A DNA stretch of 12,167 nucleotides from Methanolobus sp. UBA118 (lineage in GTDB: Archaea; Halobacteriota; Methanosarcinia; Methanosarcinales; Methanosarcinaceae), in contig DACO01000007.1 of the NCBI GenBank assembly GCA_002508635.1, positions 1 to 12,167 on the forward strand, written 5' to 3'. Shown here piece after piece: positions 1 through 7,045 of the stretch. The position numbers and the translations under genes are program-made. The notes below the pieces were generated by a model that saw only the letters and a program-made list of their open reading frames with translations, had not been told where the DNA came from and made no database searches. Position 1 is the first letter of the stretch. Each line of letters starts with the position of its first letter.

Positions 1-800
1 CCAACGATATCTGAAGACACGGATTTTGTCAGATCTATATCCGGTCCGTGTATGATCATCTGTGACTCGTTGAGCGTTTTTGTGTAAGTGCGCCCACCTA
101 TGTCAACAAGAACCCGGGTCCTCTCAAATGTATAGTTCCCAGGTTTCAGGGCTTTTAGTGAATAGCTTATTGTTTTCTGCCCGTAGGCCTCCAGAGAGAA
201 ATTCCATGATGGACTTATATCGGGATCAAATATGAACTCTTCCGGAACCGGAGAGATCACTTCTACATGTTCAAGAGGAGCTTCTTTCAGGTTCTTTATC
301 TTTAGCTCAATGTATGCACGCTCATCCATATAGATCTCATCGGACCTCTTTTCGTCCACCGATATGGTTGCATTGACCTTCGTAACAACGCGGGAAGAAG
401 TTGCTGACTGATTTGCAATTGCGACACTGATATTGGTATAAGGCACGGGGATGTCGTTGCCCGTAACTATATCCACTGCGCTGACATTCAGGCGGTCCTC
501 AAAAACATAATGGTCCGGAATATCCGAGTTATTCAGGGCAAGTATGGTTCCCCATGATTCAGAATCATCGGAAAGGACCGATATCATCACATAATCCGTA
601 TCAACATCAAAAGCCCTGGAGGGAGAGAAATCCTGTGCTTTGATAAAATAACCACTGGCATTTACCTCCTCGCCCCAGTACAGCGTATACTCCTCAGCTT
701 CAAGCCATTCTATCTCTTCGGTTGATTGTGCACCTGCATTACCACACAGGTACACCAACAGAACCGTCAATAGTGTCAGTTTAAATGCCAGCTGCTTCAT
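1..800 (-). CDS. Secreted S-layer-like/COG1361-type protein, 3' part outside window
   Basis: The ATG is at 800-798, and 266 codons stay open to the window edge, so the C-terminus is missing. Residues 1-24 are a signal peptide (Lys start, Leu/Val-rich core, ending AGA before QS). The mature start carries IEW, then YTLYWGEEV and YFIKAQDF, which also occur at the same place in the neighbouring 536-aa protein. About residues 140-255 form an Ig-like beta segment (EIYMDERAYIELKIKN, YSLKALKPGNY), and a new repeat opens at GPDIDLTKSV. These repeats resemble the DUF11/COG1361 surface-protein type. Nine N-X-S/T sequons are present (NAS, NNS, NVS, NIS, NQS, NAT, NFS, NYT, NES), which suggests a heavily N-glycosylated envelope protein. 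The gene starts 5 bases after its upstream neighbour's stop and lacks a clear Shine-Dalgarno, so it is probably translationally coupled. Whether it ends in a sorting signal or a membrane anchor cannot be seen. Confidence 0.85.
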   Translation of the reverse strand, partial: MKQLAFKLTLLTVLLVYLCGNAGAQSTEEIEWLEAEEYTLYWGEEVNASGYFIKAQDFSPSRAFDVDTDYVMISVLSDDSESWGTILALNNSDIPDHYVFEDRLNVSAVDIVTGNDIPVPYTNISVAIANQSATSSRVVTKVNATISVDEKRSDEIYMDERAYIELKIKNLKEAPLEHVEVISPVPEEFIFDPDISPSWNFSLEAYGQKTISYSLKALKPGNYTFERTRVLVDIGGRTYTKTLNESQMIIHGPDIDLTKSVSSDIV

Positions 801-805
801 GGTGA

Positions 806-2416
806 TTACTGTTTTCTCTTACGTCTGTATACAGCATACACACCAAGCAGTGCAAACAACATGGTAATTCCTTCAAACCCGGGCTGTACCCTTGTTTCAT
901 CCTCAACGTATTCGTTACTATCTGATGAAGACGAAGATGATGAAGATGAAGAGCTGCTTGAAGATGATGTAGAACCCGATGATTCATCTGACGCAAGCTC
1001 GGCACTCGTTTCAGGGTCTACCACGGTTATCACAGGCATATTCGAGACCTTCTCTCCTTTGTAGTCTCCAAAATCAATAAATGTAGAACTTGTTGCAGGC
1101 AACCTGATCTCACCTGCCTCTTCTGTTTTGATAGTATAGGAGTAGCTGAGTGTTTTACCTTTGTTAACCACTTCTTTGAAACTGAGGTCCCCGCTGACAT
1201 AAGAAACAGTCTCTGGAAGGGTTTCGGTCGCAGTCACACTTGCCTTGACTGTACCCCTGTTTGCAACCTTTATGGTAACCTTGACCTCATCACCAATATT
1301 GACAGAAGAAGGACTTACCGATTTGGTAATAACGATATTAGGCCCTGTTATTTTGACCGATGGTCTTTCTGATTTGAAAGTATGCTCCTTTCCTTCGGGA
1401 TCGGTGAATGTTGCAGTCGCTGCCGGTACTTTATAAGTACCTGTTTTTACAGGTTTGAGTGTATACTCAAAGATCTTTGCCTTTGTTTCACCAGGTGCAA
1501 AGGACAGCGTCGTTTCCTCATTCACACTATCCTGCAGCTCAAGGTCTGCAATAACAGGATTTGTAATATCGGCAGAATTCACACTATATTTTCCGTCATT
1601 CCAGATGCTTACAGAAACATGAGCTGTCTCGTCCATGTATACTTCTTTTGTAATTGTCTTTGTTACAATAAGTTCGACAACTGGTTCTATAGTAAGAGTT
1701 TTTGTCTTGGTATCCTCATTGATTTCGTCGTTCAGATCAAGGGATTTCGTAGTGACATCGATATCCACATCTGTCTCTTCCCAGTATTCGGGAATTTCGA
1801 ATTTAACTACAATAGGCTCCAGGACCTCATCCTCTTCTATAGCTATGAAATTATAGTTGAGTTTTCCTGAATACAACTCCATTCCGTTTGGATCTAGCTC
1901 AAGATCCATTTCAAATGCCTTTGCATCACCTTCATTTTCAATTTCAATGGTTGTGGTGATGTACTTATAGGCCATATCCCTTGGGTCATAAGTGTCTTCC
2001 TCGGTAGTGATCTTGATCTTCATCTCGGGAATGGCTCTTCTATATATTTTAATGGACGCAGAAGGATTTTCCATATCCCCAGTCCACTCATCGATATTTG
2101 TTTTCACTTTATTGACGACTACCATTATGTCATCGCCATTCTCAGTATCGCGGTATTTCAGGCTATCCCCAACCTTCAGCGGAGATACGTCTTCCACCTG
2201 ACCACCTCTGGAAATGCTTATACTCACAAAACCTTCTTCGTTGAAGTCTTCGGCTTTTATTGTGTAGTCATCCAGTTTCACCGTACTGCCCCAGTAAAGG
2301 GTAGCACTCTTGGCAGCACTATCCTCCCACTCGATGTCATCGGTCGTATAGGCAAAGGCATGCGAGCAGAAAAGTGCAATAAGGAATACAGAAAATATAA
2401 TGAGTTTTTTGAACAT
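806..2416 (-). CDS. Secreted S-layer-like protein with poly-Ser linker and PGF-CTERM-like tail
   Basis: The product is 536 aa and starts at an ATG preceded by GAGGT at 6 bases. A signal peptide covers residues 1-22 (ending SHAFA). Residues about 26-128 contain IEW, TLYWGSTVKL, YTIKAEDF and a VSISISRGGQ strand; this resembles part of the methanogen S-layer duplication domain, a resemblance I recall rather than have computed. Three Ig-like segments follow (about 131-245, 246-355, 356-470), the last opening GPNIVITKSV like DUF11/COG1361 repeats. Residues 484-498 are 15 consecutive serines. The end is PGFEG (512-516), a hydrophobic helix (517-530) and a basic RRKRK tail, the layout of PGF-CTERM proteins that archaeosortase A cuts and lipid-anchors. 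It is therefore likely exported and tethered to the outer face of the membrane, with the Ser tract acting as a wall-spanning stalk. It has no N-X-S/T sequon, unlike its paralogue immediately downstream. Confidence 0.9.
   Translation of the reverse strand: MFKKLIIFSVFLIALFCSHAFAYTTDDIEWEDSAAKSATLYWGSTVKLDDYTIKAEDFNEEGFVSISISRGGQVEDVSPLKVGDSLKYRDTENGDDIMVVVNKVKTNIDEWTGDMENPSASIKIYRRAIPEMKIKITTEEDTYDPRDMAYKYITTTIEIENEGDAKAFEMDLELDPNGMELYSGKLNYNFIAIEEDEVLEPIVVKFEIPEYWEETDVDIDVTTKSLDLNDEINEDTKTKTLTIEPVVELIVTKTITKEVYMDETAHVSVSIWNDGKYSVNSADITNPVIADLELQDSVNEETTLSFAPGETKAKIFEYTLKPVKTGTYKVPAATATFTDPEGKEHTFKSERPSVKITGPNIVITKSVSPSSVNIGDEVKVTIKVANRGTVKASVTATETLPETVSYVSGDLSFKEVVNKGKTLSYSYTIKTEEAGEIRLPATSSTFIDFGDYKGEKVSNMPVITVVDPETSAELASDESSGSTSSSSSSSSSSSSSSSDSNEYVEDETRVQPGFEGITMLFALLGVYAVYRRKRKQ
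923..967 (-). repeat. Poly-serine linker tract (15 Ser codons)
   Basis: Fifteen serine codons in a row encode residues 484-498 of the surface protein. The codons are mixed (TCA, TCT, TCG and AGC), so the protein sequence appears conserved rather than a single slipping trinucleotide. The tract is still TCW-rich and could vary in length between strains. It sits 13 residues before the PGF motif, where a flexible stalk is expected. Confidence 0.85.
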
Positions 2417-2456
2417 AATATAACCTCATGACCTGTCAAAATTGATATCAGATGCA

Positions 2457-2960
2457 TTATCTCTTGGGAATCAGCTGCTTAAAACCTTTTATCTGTGAGG
2501 GCCTGTCAATGGCCTTTGGACGGGAGGTAGAGCTTGGCAGATCCGTCACTCCGGGTTGCTGAATGGCAACTATTGTATTATCATCGATCTCACGCTGGCT
2601 CTGATAGCCTGCCTCGATCTTTGGATTTTTTATTTGCTCACCTATTTGCTCATGAGATGAATCTGATCTGCTCTTTTGTTTTTCAGCATCTTTTCTGGAG
2701 AGACCGGCGTTCACGTCTCTTTCCTTCGTTTTAATGCCTTCTTCCTTTCCCTTACCGTAGTTTTCACTGACAAGTTTTCCAAGGCCCGATTCCTTAGCAA
2801 GGTCCTCGAGCATGGAGTACTGCTCACTTACCCATCCCAGTTCAGAGTGTTTATGGTAACCTACTTCAAAACCAAGACTATAGGCATTTTTTACAAGCTC
2901 GTCGATCTCCGATTTGGTGAGCTGTGTCTGCTCCTCTTTCTTTTTGAAGAATCTTACCAT
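2457..2960 (-). CDS. Unrecognised hydrophilic protein next to KaiC-like ATPase
   Basis: I do not recognise this family. The 167-aa product has no signal peptide or membrane helix. It opens with a basic MVRFFKKK stretch, continues with a helical segment (about 12-80: ELVKNAYSLGFEVGYHKHSELGWVSEQY, given here in parts: ELVKNAY, GFEVGYHKH, GWVSEQY), and then a low-complexity charged stretch rich in K, E, S and Q. It ends in a basic tail (FKQLIPKR). The ATG at 2960 is preferred because GGGGTG (2972-2967) lies 6 bases upstream. A GTG at 2969 would add three residues but would sit inside that ribosome binding site. It starts 12 bases after the ATPase stop and 40 bases before the surface-protein gene, so it is very likely co-transcribed with both. 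Its position suggests a partner or regulator of the ATPase, but that is inference only. Confidence 0.8.
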   Translation of the reverse strand: MVRFFKKKEEQTQLTKSEIDELVKNAYSLGFEVGYHKHSELGWVSEQYSMLEDLAKESGLGKLVSENYGKGKEEGIKTKERDVNAGLSRKDAEKQKSRSDSSHEQIGEQIKNPKIEAGYQSQREIDDNTIVAIQQPGVTDLPSSTSRPKAIDRPSQIKGFKQLIPKR

Positions 2961-2966
2961 ATCAAA

Positions 2967-2972
2967 CACCCC
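2967..2972 (-). promoter_or_regulatory. Ribosome binding site that decides the start of the 167-aa gene
   Basis: GGGGTG, read on the minus strand, lies 6 bases before the ATG at 2960. It overlaps the alternative in-frame GTG at 2969-2967, which would have almost no spacing from any purine-rich site. This favours the ATG start. Confidence 0.5.
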
Positions 2973-3716
2973 TCACTCAAGAAGTCCCTGGACCTCCATC
3001 CCTTTTTCAGTGAAATGGACACCACGCAGATTACAGTCATGTTTGGTTCCCCGCATCTTGATGACCTGTATCGCACGTGTCATTGTTTTATCGTACAGGA
3101 AATTATGCAGGAAAATAACACCATGTGATGCGAACTGCTCTGTGGAATAGGCAGTCGGATCCGTCATCTCGGAAATAAGTATCGTGGTACAACCCAGTTT
3201 CTTAAGGTTGCGTATGAAGCGACTCATTTCCTTTTCCTGCAGGGAGGGATCCTTTGTGGTGAACCGGATCGCTGAAACAGAATCGATAACAAGCCTCTTG
3301 ACCTCATATTCAGCAACATAGGCTGCTATCTCCTTGAAGACCGTTGCAGGAGACGGTGCCTCATGTTCACCTGGAGAATTACCGACCTCATATTCCGGAG
3401 TCACATAGTCATTGAGATCGTCAATAAAACCATATTCCATCCTGGGTCCGAGATCTGCAAAGAGCAGCTTGTTCATTTTGACCAGTGGTATGACATTCAT
3501 GGCATAGTTTGACATGTCATCGATTATATTCTGAGGGCTCTCCACCAGACTCACATAAAGCCCTACATCCCCGTGTGTTGCTCCGTGGGCAAGATACTGG
3601 ACACAAAAGGTAGTCTTACCGCTTCCCGGAGGTCCACTTACAAGATAAACGCGCTCGGACAGAAGGCCGCCCTGCACGATTTCGTCAAATCCATCAATTC
3701 CGGTTCCAATTCTCAT
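2973..3716 (-). CDS. KaiC-like RecA-superfamily ATPase (RAD55/GvpD type), single domain
   Basis: The 247-aa product is one KaiC/RadA-like ATPase domain. The N-terminus has the family opening IGTGIDGFDEIVQGGL. Walker A is GPPGSGKTT (residues 28-36) and Walker B is RLVIDSVSAI with D145. A VIKMRGTKHD segment near the C-terminus matches the KaiC-family KMRG..H motif. KaiC proteins usually have two adjacent glutamates after the second strand (FEES/FEET); here the segment is SLVESPQNI, so only E59 remains and V58 replaces the first. The start is an ATG with GAGGT 6 bases upstream. It heads the minus-strand unit with a small unknown protein and two secreted proteins, which suggests a role in surface-structure control or signalling. 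It resembles FlaH in fold, but no other archaellum gene is visible. The ATPase family is secure; the biological role is unknown. Confidence 0.9.
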   Translation of the reverse strand: MRIGTGIDGFDEIVQGGLLSERVYLVSGPPGSGKTTFCVQYLAHGATHGDVGLYVSLVESPQNIIDDMSNYAMNVIPLVKMNKLLFADLGPRMEYGFIDDLNDYVTPEYEVGNSPGEHEAPSPATVFKEIAAYVAEYEVKRLVIDSVSAIRFTTKDPSLQEKEMSRFIRNLKKLGCTTILISEMTDPTAYSTEQFASHGVIFLHNFLYDKTMTRAIQVIKMRGTKHDCNLRGVHFTEKGMEVQGLLE

Positions 3717-3750
3717 GAAGTAACCTCATAGTAATATAATATTTGTTTCT

Positions 3751-3760
3751 ATATTTATAA
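3751..3760 (-). promoter_or_regulatory. Candidate TATA box for the KaiC-like ATPase unit
   Basis: The minus strand reads TTATAAATAT about 35 bases before the ATG at 3716. Transcription would start about 25 bases downstream, just before the GAGGT at 3727-3723. The whole region is very AT-rich, so other boxes are possible. Confidence 0.35.
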
Positions 3761-3794
3761 TAGCCATATATGTATTAATTTTATCCTTTTAATT

Positions 3795-3806
3795 CTATAT
3801 ATAAAT
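3795..3806 (+). promoter_or_regulatory. Candidate TATA box for the NIF3 gene
   Basis: CTATATATAAAT lies about 65 bases before the preferred ATG at 3871, leaving a leader of roughly 45 bases. A second box, TTATATTTAT at 3810-3819, is an alternative. Neither is backed by a clear downstream Shine-Dalgarno. Confidence 0.35.
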
Positions 3807-3870
3807 TACTTATATTTATCACGAGTCTATTTGCGACAAATTGAAATCTCTTGAAAATTATCCGTTATTT

Positions 3871-4611
3871 ATGAAGCTTTCAGACGTAGTTCTCACTCTT
3901 GAAGAAATAGCCCCTCCCGAGCTTGCGGAAGATTTCGATATTGGCAGGATAGGATTGACACTTGATCTTGAGAACGATATAGAAAAAATAGCCGTTGCCC
4001 TTGATCCCACGGGATATGTGCTAAAAAGAGCAGCCGACATCGAAGCTGATCTTCTGATCACACATCATACACTTATCTTCAATGCAGTGAACCGTATCGA
4101 CAAAGCACTTGCGGATGTACTTAAAATTGCTCTGGACAACAATATCTCCATGTACTCCATGCATACCAACTATGACAGGGCAAAAGACGGTATCAATGAC
4201 GTACTTGCAAAAAGAATAGGCCTGGAGAACATCGAAGAGACGGATATGGGCAGGATAGGTACGATAAGTCCCTGCTCGGCTGAGAACTTTGCCAACCATG
4301 TCGCAAAGAGTCTTGACACACATGTATGGTACACCGGCAAAAGAGAAGAGGTAAGTAAAGTCATGGTATTCGGGGGCAGTGGCTTTAAGAGCGAGTTTCT
4401 TGAAACCGCAAGAGAACATGGTGTTGATGCCTACGTTTCATCTGAACTCAAACATGACATAATACGTTCCTGGGACGATATGCTGCTGGTGGATGCCACC
4501 CATTATGCAACCGAGAATCCCGGCATGGAGGAACTGTGTCCGAGACTTGAGGAAAAGCTCGGGATTGATGTGGAATTCATCGACCATAACCCCTTCATAA
4601 AAACACTTTAA
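3871..4611 (+). CDS. NIF3-family dinuclear-metal protein (DUF34/YbgI-like)
   Basis: The 246-aa product matches the usual short NIF3 length. Expected metal ligands are visible: H65 and H66 in LLITHHTLIF, D102 in MHTNYDRAKDGIND, and H211 and E215 in DATHYATENPGMEEL. These correspond to the two-metal site of E. coli YbgI as I recall it. Family members are often annotated as GTP cyclohydrolase I type 2, but the true cellular substrate is not settled, so I leave the function as metal-dependent hydrolase-like protein. I choose the ATG at 3871 because MKLSDVVLTLEEIAPPELAE is the typical family start. An in-frame TTG at 3841 would add ten residues with no ribosome binding site. A 56-aa gene follows after 9 bases and is probably co-transcribed. 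It is divergent from the KaiC-like ATPase. Confidence 0.9.
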   Translation: MKLSDVVLTLEEIAPPELAEDFDIGRIGLTLDLENDIEKIAVALDPTGYVLKRAADIEADLLITHHTLIFNAVNRIDKALADVLKIALDNNISMYSMHTNYDRAKDGINDVLAKRIGLENIEETDMGRIGTISPCSAENFANHVAKSLDTHVWYTGKREEVSKVMVFGGSGFKSEFLETAREHGVDAYVSSELKHDIIRSWDDMLLVDATHYATENPGMEELCPRLEEKLGIDVEFIDHNPFIKTL

Positions 4612-4620
4612 GTGAAAAAC

Positions 4621-4791
4621 ATGTCTGACAATGAAGAACTGACCGATGAAGAGCTGGAAGAATTACTTGAAGAGCATTCAAAACTAAAGGAAAAACCAAA
4701 GCACAGAGGTTACGGGGATTATGAGAGAAGAAGAATCTACAGGGGACCTTCTGTAAAAAGAGACGAGAAGGAAGAATCCGACCCTTCCTGA
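4621..4791 (+). CDS. Small charged 56-aa protein, unknown function
   Basis: An ATG-to-TGA frame lies 9 bases after the NIF3 stop on the same strand. The N-terminal half is an acidic amphipathic helix candidate (DEELEELLEEHSKLKEK, residues 9-25). The C-terminal half is basic and aromatic (HRGYGDYERRRIYRGPSVKR, residues 28-47), followed by an acidic end. There is no membrane segment or cysteine. The acidic-then-basic layout suits a small nucleic-acid- or ribosome-binding protein, but I do not recognise a family. The upstream sequence (AAGTGAAAAAC) gives only a weak ribosome binding site, so coupling to the NIF3 gene is likely. The pattern RGYGDYERRR looks specific enough to be real coding sequence. 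It could still be a chance frame. Confidence 0.6.
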   Translation: MSDNEELTDEELEELLEEHSKLKEKPKHRGYGDYERRRIYRGPSVKRDEKEESDPS

Positions 4792-4836
4792 AAATCCAGT
4801 GACCCTTTATCGAACTGTTATCCTGACTCTTTTACT

Positions 4837-5388
4837 CTACTCAATGGAATCCTGTCCTTGTTGCCGGTTATCCACTACTCTTTTCCCGCATTCCGTAGGC
4901 AGAATTGTCAGTTCCCCGCCACTGAATTCATTTTTCAGGGGATCAGCCACGGCTATCCTGTCCAGGGTCACGGCAACTGCGGCAACCTCAGAGTGAGGTT
5001 GATTCCCCACAGCAACATTCCAGTCGGCAAGCTCGTATATCTCGAACGGGACTTTTTCAGCCCCTACTACAATCATCAGCTTATCACACCTGCTGATCTC
5101 CGAAACTGCGTCAGGCAGGTTTACTCCGTACATGGAAAGATGGCACACCTTACCGCCTTGCTCTTTCCATTTCCTGATCTCGGCCTTCCAGCTTACGTTG
5201 TTCCTGACATAGAAGTCTCCGCCCCACCTTTTGGAAACATCGGAGATATTGTCTGCAAGCTTTTGGTCATCGGATGCCAGCAGCATTCCTTCCGCACCAA
5301 AGGCCCTGGCCGTAAGCCCTACGTGGGTGGTGATCCTCTTATCGCGCACAGGACGATGACCGAGTCTTAGGATAACTATCCTTTTCAT
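4837..5388 (-). CDS. tRNA (cytidine(56)-2'-O)-methyltransferase (aTrm56)
   Basis: The 183-aa product is the archaeal SPOUT-class enzyme that methylates the 2'-OH of C56 in the T-loop of tRNA, using S-adenosylmethionine. The N-terminus has the family signature LGHRPVRDKRITTHVGLTAR (residues 9-28). The SAM-binding trefoil-knot part is seen as MIVVGAEKVPFEIYELADWN (105-124), followed by VGNQPHSEVAAVAV (127-140). Length and motif order match the family. The ATG at 5388 has AGGTG 5 bases upstream. It starts 26 bases after the AMP phosphorylase stop and is probably translated from the same mRNA. No TATA box is needed in the gap. Nothing appears missing from the domain. Confidence 0.93.
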   Translation of the reverse strand: MKRIVILRLGHRPVRDKRITTHVGLTARAFGAEGMLLASDDQKLADNISDVSKRWGGDFYVRNNVSWKAEIRKWKEQGGKVCHLSMYGVNLPDAVSEISRCDKLMIVVGAEKVPFEIYELADWNVAVGNQPHSEVAAVAVTLDRIAVADPLKNEFSGGELTILPTECGKRVVDNRQQGQDSIE

Positions 5389-5414
5389 ATATGCACCTGG
5401 ATTGAGAGTTTGAA

Positions 5415-6935
5415 TCAGAGTTCCCTCAGGTCTGCCACCTTCTCAATGAGCATGCCTTCTACGAGTATCGGAGGATTTTCCCTGCAGAACTTAACCGCAT
5501 CTTCGAGTTTGTCCTTCTTCTCAGCATATACGGTCAGTACGGGCTGGCCTTTTTCAACGACCTCGCCACGTTTTTTGTGTATGAGCACGCCAGCACCTTT
5601 GTCGTTGGGTGCCCCGGCATATCTTGCGGTCTGGACTATCCGCTTGTTGTAGAACTCGATTATGTAACCATTTGCAGGAGCCGTGATATCAGCCTTGAAC
5701 TCGCCTACTTTGATATCCTCATGAGTGACATCCGGGTTTCCGCCCTGTATCTCAATGATCTCCTTCAGCTTTGCAAGTGCCTTTCCGTTCTTCAGGGTTT
5801 CATAGGCCAGGTCCCTTCCCTGTCCTCTTGCAGCCACACCACCCATCTCAAGCAGCATACCGGCCAGAGCAACACTTTTTTCGATCAGGCTGTTCGGGCC
5901 TTCCATTGTCTCAAGCACCTTCAATGCCTCGATAACCTCAAGCGCCGGACCCACGGTCCTGCCAACCGGAGATGCACCATATGTAAGTGCACAGTCCACG
6001 TCCATGCCCAGACGCTCTCCCAGACTGATGAGATCCCTGGCAAGTTTTCTTCCTGTTTTCGCATCAAGTATCTTGGTACCCGCGCCCATTGGTATATCCA
6101 TAACGACCTTCTGAGCACCTACAGCACCTTTTTTAGCCATTATGGAAGCAAGGAGCTGGCAGTGAGGGTCGATAGATAGCGGATATTCGATCTTGATCAG
6201 CTTGTCATCCGCAGGTGCGATATTTGTGGCTCCACCCCATACAATGACACCTCCCACCTTTTCGGTCATTTCTTTTATCTGGGAGGCAGAGAATTCCACA
6301 GGTGCCAGAATTTCCATCAGGTCAGCAGTTCCTCCCGCACCTGTAATGGCACGTGAACTGGTCTTGGGGATGAGCAGACCGTTTGCAGCCACTATCGGTA
6401 CGATGAGCAGGGAGATCTTATTGCCGGGTACCCCGCCTATGGAATGCTTGTCCATGATCGGAGAGGTACTGAACTCTATCTTCTCACCTGTCTCTATCAT
6501 GGCCCTTGTGAGCCATTCTGTCTCATCCTCGGACATGTCCTTGATATATGTAGCAGTCAGGAAAGCGGCAATCTCTATGTCATTGAGATTTTCCTCGACT
6601 ATATCCTTCACAAGTTCATTTATCTCGTCCCTTTCCAGTTTGAAGCCATCCATTACCTTACGGATGATACGGGAGGATTTTGGCCTCTCGGCAGGTTCAA
6701 CCTCCACGGTCTCTGTCCATTCCCTCTGAAGCTGCTCCTGGACCTCATGGTACAGCCCCACCATTCCGGGAGATATCATGTCCTCTGTGAAATCAACGAT
6801 AGCAGTAAGGGTTACATGATCCTTTATTCTGACCCTGTCACCTTCATAGACCCCAAGTTCCTTTGCATCGATGGTATTCAATACCACCTTATACTTGCCG
6901 ACTTTGATATCAATTGGCTGTACTTTTAATTGCAT
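5415..6935 (-). CDS. deoA: AMP phosphorylase (archaeal long-form DeoA family)
   Basis: The 506-aa product belongs to the thymidine phosphorylase-like family but has the roughly 90-residue N-terminal extension typical of archaeal AMP phosphorylase. That enzyme converts AMP and phosphate to adenine and ribose 1,5-bisphosphate. In archaea this feeds ribose-1,5-bisphosphate isomerase and form III RubisCO, neither of which is in this window. Phosphate/nucleotide-binding motifs are intact: MDKHSIGGVPGNK (residues 161-173) and SSRAITGAGGTAD (193-205). The C-terminal part has the ADITAPANGYI and GAPNDKGAGVLIHKK segments of the family's C-terminal alpha/beta domain. The ATG at 6935 is preceded by AGGTG at 5 bases. 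The aTrm56 gene follows after 26 bases, so the two genes form an operon-like pair. The family assignment is secure; substrate preference (AMP, with CMP and UMP possible) is from family knowledge. Confidence 0.94.
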   Translation of the reverse strand: MQLKVQPIDIKVGKYKVVLNTIDAKELGVYEGDRVRIKDHVTLTAIVDFTEDMISPGMVGLYHEVQEQLQREWTETVEVEPAERPKSSRIIRKVMDGFKLERDEINELVKDIVEENLNDIEIAAFLTATYIKDMSEDETEWLTRAMIETGEKIEFSTSPIMDKHSIGGVPGNKISLLIVPIVAANGLLIPKTSSRAITGAGGTADLMEILAPVEFSASQIKEMTEKVGGVIVWGGATNIAPADDKLIKIEYPLSIDPHCQLLASIMAKKGAVGAQKVVMDIPMGAGTKILDAKTGRKLARDLISLGERLGMDVDCALTYGASPVGRTVGPALEVIEALKVLETMEGPNSLIEKSVALAGMLLEMGGVAARGQGRDLAYETLKNGKALAKLKEIIEIQGGNPDVTHEDIKVGEFKADITAPANGYIIEFYNKRIVQTARYAGAPNDKGAGVLIHKKRGEVVEKGQPVLTVYAEKKDKLEDAVKFCRENPPILVEGMLIEKVADLREL

Positions 6936-6995
6936 TTTTACACCTTTATTTTATAGAGGAAATGCATCAAGGAATAAATAGGTTTATGGTGGGAT

Positions 6996-7001
6996 AAAAA
7001 A
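6996..7001 (-). terminator. Oligo-T terminator candidate after the DUF4405-like gene
   Basis: Six T residues on the minus strand (CTTTTTTATC) lie about 45 bases past the stop at 7046. Archaeal termination commonly uses T-runs without a strong hairpin. It also sits upstream of the AMP phosphorylase start, separating the two minus-strand units. Confidence 0.35.
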
Positions 7002-7045
7002 GAATGATAATGCCAGAGCAGATCCGGACATCTGAAGATCAGTAT

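Noticed and set aside
1382..1870. Plus-strand frame of about 162 codons opposite the surface-protein gene
   Set aside because: Cys/Phe-rich translation with no domain; it is a by-product of the codon pattern of the minus-strand gene.
2973..3716. Archaellum ATPase FlaH
   Set aside because: The fold is shared, but no FlaI, FlaJ or flagellin gene is nearby, and this protein has an intact Walker B and a KMRG..H motif of the general KaiC-like group.
3841..3870. TTG start adding ten residues to the NIF3 protein
   Set aside because: No ribosome binding site, and the internal ATG matches the family N-terminus (MKLSDVV...EEIAPPELAE).
4792..4836. Shared terminator between convergent genes
   Set aside because: The 45-base gap is mildly T-rich (CTCTTTTACTC) but has no run of five or more T and no stable hairpin.
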